Notes under the pieces: generated by a model
Databases searched by the model: none
Told to the model about the DNA's origin: nothing
Seen by the model: the letters and a program-made list of their open reading frames with translations, nothing else
Position numbers and translations under genes: made by a program
Shown: positions 9,366-19,308 of the stretch, piece by piece
How positions within the stretch are numbered: position 1 is the stretch's first letter
Layout: each line of letters opens with the position of its first letter
NCBI GenBank assembly: GCA_944390715.1
Contig: CALXQS010000013.1
Coordinates: 1-60,489 of the forward strand
Origin: an uncultured Duodenibacillus sp.
GTDB lineage: Bacteria > Pseudomonadota > Gammaproteobacteria > Burkholderiales > Burkholderiaceae_F
Length of the DNA: 60,489 bases
Reading direction: 5' to 3'

Positions 9366-10466
9366 TTAAATCACTCCGCGCTCGTCGATCGTCTTGCGGG
9401 CCACTTGACAGACACGGCGGGCAAGCGCAGACGTCGGATCAATGAAAAACACCGTACGGCCGCCGACCTCGGCGTCGCCCTCATCAACGATCAAAGGCAG
9501 CTCGGTGCAGCCCAGGATCAATACATTGCAGTCATGGGTTTGAACCATGTATTTGGCCGCTTCCAAGAGCTCATCGCGGCATGTTCCGGTTGTAAATCCT
9601 GCCTTAACGCCTTGAGGACCGTAAATGGCAGACATCACAAGCGCCTGATGCTTTTCGTCGGGCACAAAAAGCGGCAGCCCCATGGCCTTGGCCTTTTCCC
9701 CGTAAAGCCCTGAGCGCACAGTGCCGGTCGTGGCAAGAAGTCCAATGCGGGCCTTGTCGCCAAACTTCTCCTTGATTTCGTCCATCGTCGTCTGCTGCAT
9801 GTTGATAAAGGGCGTATCAAGGTGTCTTTCCAAAAACGGCAGGAACGCATGCGCCGTATTGCAGGGAATGATGATGTAGTCGCAGCCGTCCTCCTGCAGA
9901 CGCTTGGCGCCGTGATACAAAGCCAGCGTCGGATCGGTGCCGCCTTCGAGCAGCGCCTTGGTGCGGTCCGGCGTCTGAGGATTCTGTTCGACGACTACCT
10001 TGAAGTGCTCCTGATCATTCTTCGCGGGCCAGGCACGCGTAATCTTGTCGTAGAGGTCAACGGTTGCCGCCGGTCCAAGGCCGCCCACCAACCCCACCTT
10101 AAAGGGCTTGGGCAAGGGCTTGACGTCAGCCGCAAGAATCTTGGCTGCATACTGAGCCGGGTCCAACCGAACGCCGTCCTCGCCGCACGGATCCACCAGC
10201 CGCGTCGTCGTCTCCGTCTGAAGTTCATCAAAAAATGCGTGCGGACAGCCGCAGCCAAAGCCCACCACCTGAGCGCCGCGCGCAGCCAAACGCTCCACGG
10301 CGTTAAAGTTGTTGATCTTGCAGTCAGCTTTCTTGAAGGCTTCATCAACCTTGAATTCACCGTCGTCAATCATGATCTCGACGCTTGCATCCTGCTTAAG
10401 AATGGCAGCCTTGAGCTTTAACGCATCCTCTTGATGATGTCCTGCGACAATTCCAATGGTCTTCAT
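9366..10466 (-). CDS. Asp/Glu racemase-family protein with extra N-terminal domain
   Basis: This is a 366-residue protein. Residues about 130-366 form a complete aspartate/glutamate racemase domain: [11 protein letters not shown], the first catalytic cysteine in PCNTAHAF and the second in GCTELPL. These enzymes interconvert D- and L-amino acids without a cofactor. The first ~120 residues are extra compared with the usual 230-250 and look like a divergent half of the same fold, with [11 protein letters not shown] resembling the PCNTAHAF loop. The ATG at 10466 is preceded by GAGGAG at a good distance. The gene is single, with a hairpin terminator downstream. The substrate could be aspartate, glutamate or another amino acid. 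Confidence 0.82.
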   Translation of the reverse strand: MKTIGIVAGHHQEDALKLKAAILKQDASVEIMIDDGEFKVDEAFKKADCKINNFNAVERLAARGAQVVGFGCGCPHAFFDELQTETTTRLVDPCGEDGVRLDPAQYAAKILAADVKPLPKPFKVGLVGGLGPAATVDLYDKITRAWPAKNDQEHFKVVVEQNPQTPDRTKALLEGGTDPTLALYHGAKRLQEDGCDYIIIPCNTAHAFLPFLERHLDTPFINMQQTTMDEIKEKFGDKARIGLLATTGTVRSGLYGEKAKAMGLPLFVPDEKHQALVMSAIYGPQGVKAGFTTGTCRDELLEAAKYMVQTHDCNVLILGCTELPLIVDEGDAEVGGRTVFFIDPTSALARRVCQVARKTIDERGVI

Positions 10467-10651
10467 AAAATTTCTCCTCAGAAATGCTGCCTGCGGCTTT
10501 TTTGGCCGACCGCGCGCACCGGCTGTTGGGGCTTGCGCAGATTCCTCGAGCGAAGAAGCGCGCCAGAACAAAAAATCCGGTGCTTTAGGCCATTATAGAT
10601 CTCGCAAAGAAGCCCACAGACCGACAACAAAAGCCAGCCTGCGCTGACAGC

Positions 10652-10686
10652 AAAAGGCCTTCGAGCATCGCTGCCGAAGGCCTTTT
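10652..10686 (-). terminator. Terminator of the DD-peptidase gene
   Basis: AAAAGGCCTTCG, an 11-base loop and CGAAGGCCTTTT make a 12-pair stem with T and A runs on both sides. It sits about 40 bases after the DD-peptidase stop on the minus strand and could work in both directions. Confidence 0.8.
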
Positions 10687-10727
10687 GAAAAAATCCATTT
10701 TTTGTGTTGCCAAGGAGGTTCGCGCCG

Positions 10728-11726
10728 CTACATCAGTCCGTAGGGCGCAACGCCTGCAAACTGACTTTCAAAGCGCACTTCCTCCTCAAGCCAGCGGCGC
10801 ATCTTGAGCATGTCGTTGGCGCGCTTGCCGTTGGTTTCAGAGTCAAGCACCACCATCACAACGCGGTGTCCGGCAAACTCGCTTTGCACCACCATGCATC
10901 TTCCGGCCGCACGCGTATACCCAGTCTTCTGCAGACCCACGTTCCAACGCGGATCTCCGATCAGACGGTTGGTGGTCATCAAACGCACCTTCGACGCACC
11001 GGTATTGAGAAGCGCCACGGCTCCCGTTGACGCCTTGGCAAGCACCGGATAGCTGTGCACGCGCGAAGCTAAAACGGCAAGATCATGAGCAGTGGAAACG
11101 TTCTCGTTGGAAAGCCCTGTGGGATCAGAAAAGAAGCTGTCGGTCATGCCGAGTTCCCGGGCCGTTTCGTTCATCTTTTCAACAAAAACCTTGACGCCGC
11201 CCGGATACGTACGCGCAAGCATGTGCGCGGCCCTGTTGTCCGAGCTCATCAGCGCGGCGCGCAGAGCATCTTCGCGAGTGAGCACCATGCCGCTTCTGAG
11301 CTTGCTCTGGGCCGTGCTCTTGACATAATCGGCGCGAGTGACCTTGAGCTTGGCCTTTAAAGGCAGCTCGCTTTCGGCAATGACCAAGGCCGTCATCAGC
11401 TTGGTGACCGAAGCAATGGGAAGCTTGATGTAGGCGTTCTTCTCAAAATAGACTTCGCCCGTGTCCTGATCAATCATGTAGGCCACCGAACTCGACAGCT
11501 CAAGAGGATCGGGCGTCTCTCGCAGCCCTGACTGCGAAGCCACCGAAAGAGAATTGCGGCGCAGTCTGCGCTTGACCACAGGCGCTTTGTGAGTCTGCAC
11601 CTTGACCGTCGGCACGGAAAAAGAGCGCGGCGCGTAGGTTGCAACCGCCGCCCCTGCCGCCTCACAGGCTCCAGCACCCAAAAGCGACGCCATGCAGGCA
11701 AGAGTGCAAAGAGTCATCCAAAACAT
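10728..11726 (-). CDS. Penicillin-binding DD-peptidase (PbpG/DacA family)
   Basis: This 332-residue S11-type serine peptidase cleaves D-Ala-containing peptide links in peptidoglycan in the periplasm. The three active-site motifs are in order: SVTK (Ser106-Lys109), SDN (162-164) and KTG (267-269). The N-terminus has a hydrophobic export signal (MFWMTLCTLACMASLLGAG) followed by a basic, disordered stretch. The ATG at 11726 is chosen because it starts this signal peptide; another ATG lies three codons further in. The C-terminal beta domain found in DacA is missing, so the PbpG-like endopeptidase type fits better. It is a single gene with its own terminator. Confidence 0.88.
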   Translation of the reverse strand: MFWMTLCTLACMASLLGAGACEAAGAAVATYAPRSFSVPTVKVQTHKAPVVKRRLRRNSLSVASQSGLRETPDPLELSSSVAYMIDQDTGEVYFEKNAYIKLPIASVTKLMTALVIAESELPLKAKLKVTRADYVKSTAQSKLRSGMVLTREDALRAALMSSDNRAAHMLARTYPGGVKVFVEKMNETARELGMTDSFFSDPTGLSNENVSTAHDLAVLASRVHSYPVLAKASTGAVALLNTGASKVRLMTTNRLIGDPRWNVGLQKTGYTRAAGRCMVVQSEFAGHRVVMVVLDSETNGKRANDMLKMRRWLEEEVRFESQFAGVAPYGLM

Positions 11727-11932
11727 GCGCGAGAGTGTTTCAATAGGCGCACAAGCTGCTGATAGAGTCTGATCGCGGTAAAGCACAGTGAAAACAAACG
11801 GCCGAAAACAAAACGGCGAGATTATATATTGTTTTTAGAGGATTTTTTGAGAATTTTACAAACCTTGACTGTCTCTTTATTCCCACCTCTTTTCTTTGCA
11901 TTGATCCTCGAGATCCGCACGCTTGCGCCGAC

Positions 11933-14900
11933 TCAAAGCCTTCTGATCGACTCCCACACTCTGGCAAGCCGCTTGACGCTCACCGGCATCGGCGTTTTAA
12001 GCTCCTGCGCAAACAGCGATACCCGAAGCTCCTCAAGAAGCCATCGAAATTCCGTGAGTCTGGCGTCGACCTTGCCTTTTCTTTGCGACAGCTCCCGCCT
12101 GAAGGCAGCCTCAAGCGTCTGAATGTCGGCCATGCGGGCGGCGTCTCGGGCCGGATCATTTCTAAGCTTTTCAAGCCTCACGTTGACGGCGCGCACGTAT
12201 CTCACATAATGCTTGACGTGCGACTGATCCACGGAGATTAAAAAGTGCGGCGCAAAGAGCTCTCGCAGCTGTCCCTCGACATCCTTTACCGCTGCGGGCC
12301 ACCCTCGCACGCTCTGCAGCTTCTTTGGAATCTGCGCGAGCTCTGCCGCGAGATCCTGCATCAGCCGCAAATATTCGCCTCCAATGAGCGTAAGCCTGCT
12401 GCGCGCTTCATCCTTTCGTGCGCCGAAGCTTGCGGCATCCACAGGCCAGGGCTCCTGCATTGCCGCTGTTTCGATCGATGCGGCCACCACATCGGCTACC
12501 AGCACCTCTGCACTTTCAAAAGCCTTGGCCGCCGGCTCAACGACTGAGCACTGCATCTGCACGCGCTGCAGGCCGCTTAAATTGCGCTCAAGATACTTCA
12601 CCTGCTCTCGCAACTGCAATGCAAAAAGTCTTCTGAGTCCCGCACGGTGCGCTTTTTTAGCCTCATCAAGATCATCGAACACTTCAAGCGAACAGTCTTC
12701 TCCCCGATCAACAAGCGCCGGGTGTCCGATGAGCTGCCGGCCGCCGCGATTGATTTCCATAAGCTCGGGCAGCTCGCCAAAAGACCAAGTCGTGATGTGA
12801 TCGGCCAGATCTTCGGCAATGGAAGCATCGGCCTGCGCCATGCTTTGAAAAGCGTTCTGCGCTTCTTTTCCAAGCTCAGAGCGAAGCTCGGCCAGATTGC
12901 GCCCCATGGCAAGCTGTCGGCCATGCTCGTCGAGAACCTTGAAGTTCATAAACAAGTGCTTGGGCAAAAACTCAAGCTTAAAGTCGGTTCTCTCGCAGAC
13001 CACCCGCGTCTGCTCTCGAATGTCGTCGATGAGCGCATCGATGAGCGTCATCGTTCCCTTTTGCACGCCTTGCGTGCGGGCATAAAACCCTTCGGCATAC
13101 TGATCAATGGGAACGCAGTGTCTGCGGTAGCGCTGCGGCAGAGACTTGATGAGCGCTCTGACCTTTTCCTTGAGCATGCCCGGCACCAGCCACTCGCAGC
13201 GCACGGCATCAATCTGATTGAGCGCATAGATCGGCACGGCAAGCGTGATGCCGTCGCGCGGCGCTCCGGGCTCAAAATGATAGGTCAGCGCCATCGGAAT
13301 GCCTGCCATCTCGAGCTTCTTCGGAAAGTACTGCGTCGTCACCGAACTAGCGTCGTGCCGCATCAATTCTTCTTTTTTCAAAAAGAGCAGCCGGGGATTT
13401 TTCTCTTCTGCCGTTTTTCGCCACTTTTCAAACGTCGAGCCCCCCACAACGGAGGCATCAATGATGTTGTCGTAAAAGTTGTAGATCGTCTCTTCGTCGA
13501 CGAGCACATCGGGGCGACGTGATTTGTTTTCCAAATCGCGAATCTCGCGCACAAGCTTTTGATTGTGCGCAAGAAACGGCGCACGCGTCTCAAACTCTCC
13601 CTCAACGAGCGCCTCGCGAATAAAAATCTCGCGGGCCGTCTGGGGATCATGCGGCGCAAACTGCACGCGCCTCTGGGCATAGACCGTCATGCCGTAGAGC
13701 GCGCCGCGCTCAAAGGCCGTTACCTCGGCTCGCTTTTTCTCCCAGTGCGGTTCGCTCCAGCTTTTTTTCATCAAGTGCTCAGCTGCCGCCTCCACCCATT
13801 CGGGCTCAATGTCGGCCGCACAGCGAGCAAAAAGCCTGCTCGTTTCAACAAGTTCGGCCGCCATGATCCACTTGCCGCCTTTTTTGGCAAGAGCCGATCC
13901 GGGCCACACCCAAAAGTGAATGCCGCGGGCACCAAGATAGGGCGGAGCGCGAAAATCCGCATCGAGCTGCCTTAAGCCCAGATTGCCCAGCAGTCCTGAA
14001 AGCAGCGAGCGATGCAGCTCCTCGTATGTAGCGGGCTGCGTGTTCTCGCGCCAGCCCATGCCGGAGGCGAGTTCAGCGAGCTGCCGCCAGACATCCCTCC
14101 ACTCGCGCATGCGCCGCGGCGACAAAAATACGCGGTGCAGCACCTCGGTAAACAGCCGATTGGACGCCTTTTGCGCAAAAGCCTTCTCATACCAGGCCCA
14201 CATCTTGAGGTAGGCAAGAAAGTCGCTTCGCTCATCGGCAAAGCGCTTGTGCGCGGCATCTGCCGCATCCTGCGCCTGCACGGGACGATCGCGCGGATCC
14301 TGTATCGAAAGTCCGGAGACAATGACAAGCGCCTCTTTGAGCGCTTGCCGTCTGCTCGCCTCAAGCAGCATGCGGGCCAGGCGCGGATCGACGGGAAGCT
14401 TTGCCAAACTCCAGCCAATCTCGGTGAGCCTTCCTTCCTTGTCGATGGCGTTTAATTCAGCCAGAATCGAATATCCGTCGGCAATGGCGCGCGCCGGGGG
14501 CGCCTGCACGAAAGGAAAATCGCGCACGTCGCCGAGCCTGAGGCTCTTCATGCGCAGAATCACCGCTGCAAGGTTTGAGCGCATGATTTCCGGATCGGTA
14601 TAGTCGGCTCGCCTGGCCCAATCGTTTTCATCAAAAAGCCTGATGCAGATGCCGTTGGCCACACGTCCGCAGCGGCCGGCGCGCTGGTTGGCCGAAGCCT
14701 TGCTCACGGGTTCAATCAAAAGCTGCTCGACTTTGTTGCGGTATGAGTAGCGCTTGACGCGCGCAAGCCCCGTATCCACCACATACCGAATGCCCGGCAC
14801 CGTGATGGAAGTTTCGGCAACATTTGTCGCAAGCACGATGCGCCGCAGACCGCCGCTGGCAAACACGCGCTCCTGCTCTTCGGCCGACAGTCTTGCGTAT

Positions 14901-16405
14901 AACGGAAGAATTTCAACTGTGTTCGGCCGATTGCGGCGCTGCAAAACCTCAGCGGCTTCGCGAATTTCGCGCTCGCCCGGCAAGAAGACGAGAATGTCGC
15001 CGCGGCCAGCCATCTGCAGCTCATCACAGGCATCGGCCAGGGCATCCATCAGCGTGCGGTCGTCGTCTTCATCGAGATCTTCCACCGGCCGGTAGCGGAT
15101 TTCTACTGGATACGTACGGCCGGAAATCGTATAGACGGGCGCGGGCTTGCCGTCGATTTCAAAATGCTTGGCAAAGCGCTCGGCATCAATAGTGGCCGAC
15201 GTAACGATCACCTTGAGGTCTTGGCGTTTGGCAAGAATCCGCTTGAGGTAGCCCAGCAGAAAGTCAATATTGATCGAGCGCTCATGGGCCTCGTCAATGA
15301 TGATGGTGTCATAGTGCCGCAAAAGCGGATCGGTTTGCGTTTCCGCAAGCAAAATGCCGTCGGTCATCAGCTTGATGGCGGCTCCCGGCATGGTCTTGTC
15401 GGTAAAGCGCACCTTGTAGCCCACCACCTCGCCCACTTGGGTGTGCAGCTCCTGCGCAATGCGCTTGGCGATGGAACTGGCGGCAATGCGTCTGGGCTGC
15501 GTGTGTCCGATCATGCCCTTGACGCCGCGCCCGGCAAGCAGACAAAGCTTCGGAAGCTGCGTTGTTTTGCCGGAACCCGTCTCACCGCAGACGATGATCA
15601 CCTGATGGCTTGAGATGGCCTCAATGAGCTCCTGGGCATGCTCGCTCACGGGCAGTCCGCCTGCAAGCTCAATTGGAACCGTCACGGGATTGGGCAAAGC
15701 AAAGGCTTCCGCCTTTTTCTGCGCGCCCTGCTCTTGAGAATCCTTCAGACTGACTGCCGCCTTGGGGTTGGCTTTGAGCTTTTTTTGGCCCGGGTCTGCA
15801 GCCTTCCCCTGTGCTTTTTTGCCGCCTTTTGTCTTGACTTGCGCAGCACCATTCAAGACGGACTTTAGGGAGCCTTCCTTTTTTGCCTTGACCACGGGCA
15901 AGTCAGCTCGCAGATCAAGAGCGATTTGGCTTTTCTTTTTTTCATTTTCTGCGAGCGCGCCCCGTGGGCCTTTTTGCTGTTCGCTTTTCCTGCGGCTCTG
16001 AGGGGCATCCTTATCTGCTGCTTTTTTAGGTGCGACATGCTCGGCCAGACTCTGCAAACCGCCTTGCGGCCTGCCTTCGCGCTGAGCTCGGCCAGAAAGG
16101 GGGCTGCGCTTTGCCTCAACTTGAGGCAAAGCAAAAGATTGAAGCAAGCTGTCTGCCGGCACTGTCTTTTTCTGAGGCTCTTTATTTGGCCCGCGTGCGG
16201 CATCAGAGCGAACGACGACGGCGTTTGGCTTCGCACTCAGACTCTTTTTGCGATTTTCTTTTTGCGCGGCCTCGCGAATGCCCGCATCGGCAAAGCGCAT
16301 GGCTGCGGCAGACTTTTTGCTGTCGGCGGCCGAAGCCGACACGGCACGCCTGACATTGGTCAGAGTGCGCAGAACATCAAAGGGATTTTTCGATTGTGAA
16401 GCCAT
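11933..16405 (-). CDS. hrpA: ATP-dependent RNA helicase HrpA
   Basis: This is a 1490-residue DEAH-box helicase. The core has Walker A GETGSGKTTQLPK (near residue 273), DEAH in IIIDEAHERSIN (near 371) and VTSATIDAERF. Helicase C, ratchet/OB-fold and the long HrpA C-terminal region follow. E. coli HrpA has about 1300 residues; the extra length is an N-terminal tail of about 250 residues rich in Lys, Ala, Gln and Ser, predicted disordered. The ATG at 16405 (MASQSKNPFDVLRTL) is chosen because AGGA precedes it. HrpA is linked to mRNA processing and rescue of stalled ribosomes. It is divergent from argA. Confidence 0.94.
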   Translation of the reverse strand: MASQSKNPFDVLRTLTNVRRAVSASAADSKKSAAAMRFADAGIREAAQKENRKKSLSAKPNAVVVRSDAARGPNKEPQKKTVPADSLLQSFALPQVEAKRSPLSGRAQREGRPQGGLQSLAEHVAPKKAADKDAPQSRRKSEQQKGPRGALAENEKKKSQIALDLRADLPVVKAKKEGSLKSVLNGAAQVKTKGGKKAQGKAADPGQKKLKANPKAAVSLKDSQEQGAQKKAEAFALPNPVTVPIELAGGLPVSEHAQELIEAISSHQVIIVCGETGSGKTTQLPKLCLLAGRGVKGMIGHTQPRRIAASSIAKRIAQELHTQVGEVVGYKVRFTDKTMPGAAIKLMTDGILLAETQTDPLLRHYDTIIIDEAHERSINIDFLLGYLKRILAKRQDLKVIVTSATIDAERFAKHFEIDGKPAPVYTISGRTYPVEIRYRPVEDLDEDDDRTLMDALADACDELQMAGRGDILVFLPGEREIREAAEVLQRRNRPNTVEILPLYARLSAEEQERVFASGGLRRIVLATNVAETSITVPGIRYVVDTGLARVKRYSYRNKVEQLLIEPVSKASANQRAGRCGRVANGICIRLFDENDWARRADYTDPEIMRSNLAAVILRMKSLRLGDVRDFPFVQAPPARAIADGYSILAELNAIDKEGRLTEIGWSLAKLPVDPRLARMLLEASRRQALKEALVIVSGLSIQDPRDRPVQAQDAADAAHKRFADERSDFLAYLKMWAWYEKAFAQKASNRLFTEVLHRVFLSPRRMREWRDVWRQLAELASGMGWRENTQPATYEELHRSLLSGLLGNLGLRQLDADFRAPPYLGARGIHFWVWPGSALAKKGGKWIMAAELVETSRLFARCAADIEPEWVEAAAEHLMKKSWSEPHWEKKRAEVTAFERGALYGMTVYAQRRVQFAPHDPQTAREIFIREALVEGEFETRAPFLAHNQKLVREIRDLENKSRRPDVLVDEETIYNFYDNIIDASVVGGSTFEKWRKTAEEKNPRLLFLKKEELMRHDASSVTTQYFPKKLEMAGIPMALTYHFEPGAPRDGITLAVPIYALNQIDAVRCEWLVPGMLKEKVRALIKSLPQRYRRHCVPIDQYAEGFYARTQGVQKGTMTLIDALIDDIREQTRVVCERTDFKLEFLPKHLFMNFKVLDEHGRQLAMGRNLAELRSELGKEAQNAFQSMAQADASIAEDLADHITTWSFGELPELMEINRGGRQLIGHPALVDRGEDCSLEVFDDLDEAKKAHRAGLRRLFALQLREQVKYLERNLSGLQRVQMQCSVVEPAAKAFESAEVLVADVVAASIETAAMQEPWPVDAASFGARKDEARSRLTLIGGEYLRLMQDLAAELAQIPKKLQSVRGWPAAVKDVEGQLRELFAPHFLISVDQSHVKHYVRYVRAVNVRLEKLRNDPARDAARMADIQTLEAAFRRELSQRKGKVDARLTEFRWLLEELRVSLFAQELKTPMPVSVKRLARVWESIRRL

Positions 16406-16627
16406 TGAATCCTGAAAATTTTCTCTTGTTTTTTCAATGTGCCGAGATTTTAGCGGCTTGTGCACCGAATCTTCTTGCCGTCATGCATGCCGCCGCCAAG
16501 GAAATCCAACCGCGCTCTGCGCATAGTTTGCTATGCTTTGCGCGCTTTGTTTTCATCAAGCGCGACGGGCTCCGCAACCGAAGGGAACCCGCCAGCACAA
16601 ATTCTTTTTTATAGAAGTGCCGGCGAT

Positions 16628-17995
16628 ATGCCTCAGGATGAATTTTTACGACACAACTTTGTTCCTGCCCTGAGCGAACCTCAAGCCAAAGACCTGCCCC
16701 AGTGGGTGTCCTGGCTCAGAAGCTTTGCTCCCTACGTGCACCTGCACCGCGGCCGCACCTTCGTCGTGAGCTGTGCTGGAGAGGCAGTGGCCGACGAGCT
16801 GCTGCTCAACCGTCTCGTCATGGACATCAGCCTCATTGCGAGCATGGGCATCCATGTGGTGCTTGTGCCGGGCTCTCGCCCGCAGATTGAGTCGCTCATG
16901 AAGCTCAGGGGACTGCACGCACGCTTTTACAAAGGCGTGCGCATCACCGATCCCGAAGTGCTTGCCTGCGTCAAAGAGGCCTGCGGCGAGACGCGCTTTA
17001 ATCTGGAAGCCGCCTTCTCTCAAGGCCTTCCCAACACGCCGATGCAGCACTCGCGCGTCAAGGTGGTTTCGGGAAACTTCGTCACCGCCAAGCCCATGGG
17101 CGTCATTGACGGCATTGATCATCAGCACACGGGACTCGTGCGCAAGGTCGACGGCGAAAGCATCAAGGATCTGCTTGCGCGAAGCAACGTCGTGCTTGCC
17201 AGCCCCTTTGGCTTTTCGCCTACGGGCGAAGCCTTTAATCTCACCACGGAAGACGTGGCCAGCGCCATTGCCGCGGCCATCGGCGCCGACAAGCTGATTT
17301 TGTGCGTGGGCGTCAACGGCGTGCGCATCAACGGCGAAGTCGCGCAGGACCTGACGGCAAGCCGCGCTCAGCAGCTCATTGACGAGAAAGCCGTCGACGA
17401 GGAGGATACCTACAACCTCACCTATGCGCTGCGCGCAGTCAAAAGCGCCGTCAAGCGCGTGCACATCATCCCCTACGCCTTGGACGGCGGCATTTTGGCC
17501 GAGCTCTTTACCCACGACGGCGTGGGCACGATGGTGGCCGAAGAAAACATGGAGTCGATTCGGGAGGCGACGATCGACGACGTCGGAAGCCTCATCAAGC
17601 TGCTTGAGCCCTTTGAAGCTCAGGGAATTCTCGTCAGACGTCCGCGTGAAAAAATCGAACGCGAAATCAACTGCTTTACCGTGCTCGAACACGACGGCTT
17701 CATCTATGGTTCGGCCGCCCTCATTGCCTATCCCGAAGCTAAAATCGGGGAGATGGCGGCGGTGGCCGTGCACCCGGATTTTCAAGGAGCCGGCGACGGC
17801 GACAAGCTGCTGCGCCGCATCGAGCAGCGCGCCCGCGATCAGGGGCTGACGCGTTTGTTCGTGCTCACCACGCGCACGGCCCACTGGTTCATCAAACGCG
17901 GCTTTGAGCCTGCGCCCGTCGAAAGCCTGCCGGTGGAAAAGCAGCGCATGTACAACTGGCACCGCCGCTCGCAGATTTTCATCAAGCAACTCTAG
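16628..17995 (+). CDS. argA: N-acetylglutamate synthase ArgA
   Basis: This 455-residue enzyme transfers acetyl from acetyl-CoA to glutamate, the first step of arginine synthesis. It has the standard two-domain form: an amino-acid-kinase-like domain (about 25-300; VLVPGSRPQIESLM, FSPTGEAFNL), which normally senses arginine, and a GNAT acetyltransferase domain (about 310-455; IGEMAAVAVHPDFQGAGDGD). The ATG at 16628 gives a length close to the usual 440-450; the open frame extends upstream with atypical sequence. It is followed 21 bases later by yggX and probably shares its transcript and terminator. Confidence 0.94.
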   Translation: MPQDEFLRHNFVPALSEPQAKDLPQWVSWLRSFAPYVHLHRGRTFVVSCAGEAVADELLLNRLVMDISLIASMGIHVVLVPGSRPQIESLMKLRGLHARFYKGVRITDPEVLACVKEACGETRFNLEAAFSQGLPNTPMQHSRVKVVSGNFVTAKPMGVIDGIDHQHTGLVRKVDGESIKDLLARSNVVLASPFGFSPTGEAFNLTTEDVASAIAAAIGADKLILCVGVNGVRINGEVAQDLTASRAQQLIDEKAVDEEDTYNLTYALRAVKSAVKRVHIIPYALDGGILAELFTHDGVGTMVAEENMESIREATIDDVGSLIKLLEPFEAQGILVRRPREKIEREINCFTVLEHDGFIYGSAALIAYPEAKIGEMAAVAVHPDFQGAGDGDKLLRRIEQRARDQGLTRLFVLTTRTAHWFIKRGFEPAPVESLPVEKQRMYNWHRRSQIFIKQL

Positions 17996-18016
17996 AACAC
18001 AAGGAGATTTTTCATC

Positions 18017-18286
18017 ATGGCACGCATGGTTCACTGCGTAAAACTCAACAAGGATGCCCCTGGGCTCGGCTACCCGCCTGTTCCCGGCGAACTGGGCAAG
18101 CGCATCTGGGCAAACGTCAGCAAGGAAGCTTGGGACGGCTGGGTACGGCTGCAGACGATGATGATCAACGAATACGGCCTAAACTGCGCTGATCCCAAGG
18201 TGCGCTCGCACCTGATGGCGCAGTGTGAAAACTACTTCTTCGGCAAGGGCGTCGATCCGGTTCCCAATCACGTTCCTGGGGAGTAG
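18017..18286 (+). CDS. yggX: Fe(2+)-trafficking protein YggX
   Basis: This 89-residue protein matches the YggX family almost end to end: [10 protein letters not shown] at the start with its conserved cysteine, PGELGKRIW, and [17 protein letters not shown]. In relatives it protects iron-sulfur enzymes from oxidants and is thought to move iron. An AAGGAG site precedes the ATG. It lies directly after argA. In many proteobacteria it instead sits next to mutY. Confidence 0.95.
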   Translation: MARMVHCVKLNKDAPGLGYPPVPGELGKRIWANVSKEAWDGWVRLQTMMINEYGLNCADPKVRSHLMAQCENYFFGKGVDPVPNHVPGE

Positions 18287-18292
18287 CAAAAC

Positions 18293-18318
18293 AAAAAAGC
18301 GAGCGGCGCTCCGCTCGC
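18293..18318 (-). terminator. Terminator of rpiA
   Basis: On the minus strand GCGAGCGG, a 4-base loop and CCGCTCGC are followed by TTTTTT. It lies about 85 bases beyond the rpiA stop codon, very close to the yggX stop on the other strand. Confidence 0.75.
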
Positions 18319-18347
18319 CCCGTGCGTCATTTTGCGCGCACGCGCAA

Positions 18348-18380
18348 AGGCAGGACGCATCAAGCAGTTCCTGCCTTTTT
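18348..18380 (+). terminator. Terminator of argA-yggX
   Basis: AGGCAGGA and TCCTGCCT form an eight-pair stem around a 13-base loop, followed by TTTT. Together with the hairpin at 18293-18318 it separates the convergent yggX and rpiA transcripts. Confidence 0.78.
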
Positions 18381-18403
18381 CATGTTTTTTCCATCGCGCA
18401 GAG

Positions 18404-19060
18404 CTACCGCTCAAACTTCTTGACGCCCTGCGGCGTCCCCAGCAGCAGCACATCGGCGCCGCGCCGGGCAAAAAGCCCCACGGTCACAACGCCTGCAATG
18501 GCATTGACGGCATCTTCCATAGACTTCGGATCCGTAATTTGAAGTCCTCCGACGTCAAGGATGCGGTTGCCGTTGTCGGTCGTGAAGTCGCGCTCAACGG
18601 GTTTTCCTCCCATCGCCCGAAGCTTTCCTGCCACAGCGTTGACAGCCATCGGAATGACTTCAACAGGAAGCGGAAAACGCCCGAGCACATCAACCTTTTT
18701 GCTCTTATCGGCAATGCAGACAAACTTCTTTGACACGCTTGCCACGATCTTTTCTCGCGTGAGCGCTCCGCCCCCGCCTTTAATCATGTCAAAGTCCGCG
18801 TTGATCTCATCGGCTCCGTCGACGTACACGCTGATCTCGTCGATTTCGTTCAAATCAAGCACTTTGTAGCCCAGCGCCTGCAGCTTTTGGGTCGAGCGCA
18901 CGGAGCTGGACACGCAGGCGGGAATGCTTTTGCCGCTCGCCTTGAGCGCATCAATGAAAAAATCCACGGTCGAGCCCGTGCCGACGCCAAGAATGCTCCC
19001 CTCTTCAACGTACTCAAGAGCTGCCTGCGCCACAAGTTTCTTCAATTCGTCCTGCGTCAT
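18404..19060 (-). CDS. rpiA: Ribose-5-phosphate isomerase A
   Basis: This 218-residue enzyme interconverts ribose-5-phosphate and ribulose-5-phosphate in the pentose phosphate pathway. Signatures are the phosphate loop [15 protein letters not shown], the catalytic region DGADEIN and [11 protein letters not shown]. The ATG at 19060 gives MTQDELKKL, identical to the E. coli start, and stands eight bases after AAGGA; two more ATG codons lie just upstream. It converges on argA-yggX. Confidence 0.96.
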   Translation of the reverse strand: MTQDELKKLVAQAALEYVEEGSILGVGTGSTVDFFIDALKASGKSIPACVSSSVRSTQKLQALGYKVLDLNEIDEISVYVDGADEINADFDMIKGGGGALTREKIVASVSKKFVCIADKSKKVDVLGRFPLPVEVIPMAVNAVAGKLRAMGGKPVERDFTTDNGNRILDVGGLQITDPKSMEDAVNAIAGVVTVGLFARRGADVLLLGTPQGVKKFER

Positions 19061-19308
19061 CATCGTCATCCTTGCAAAACACGGTTCCAGACTTCTTTTT
19101 TAAGCGGCTTGAGCATGATCGGGCATGCTGCCGGCAGGCAAAAAGTATACGCGAAGCTTTTCTTTGCCTGAAACGACAAAAACACGAAACGGCCCTCGTC
19201 CTTGTCGTAGTATGATTTGGCCTTCTGACCATTGCATCTGGGAAAACTCAGGCTTTCCGGCCTAGGGATTTTGCTTGCTGCCGATCCTTTTTTCTTCTTG
19301 TCTTTTTT

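Noticed and set aside
16646..18034. Long minus-strand frame (462 codons) opposite argA
   Set aside because: It is antisense to argA, which has clear kinase-like and acetyltransferase domains; the antisense product has no recognisable domain.
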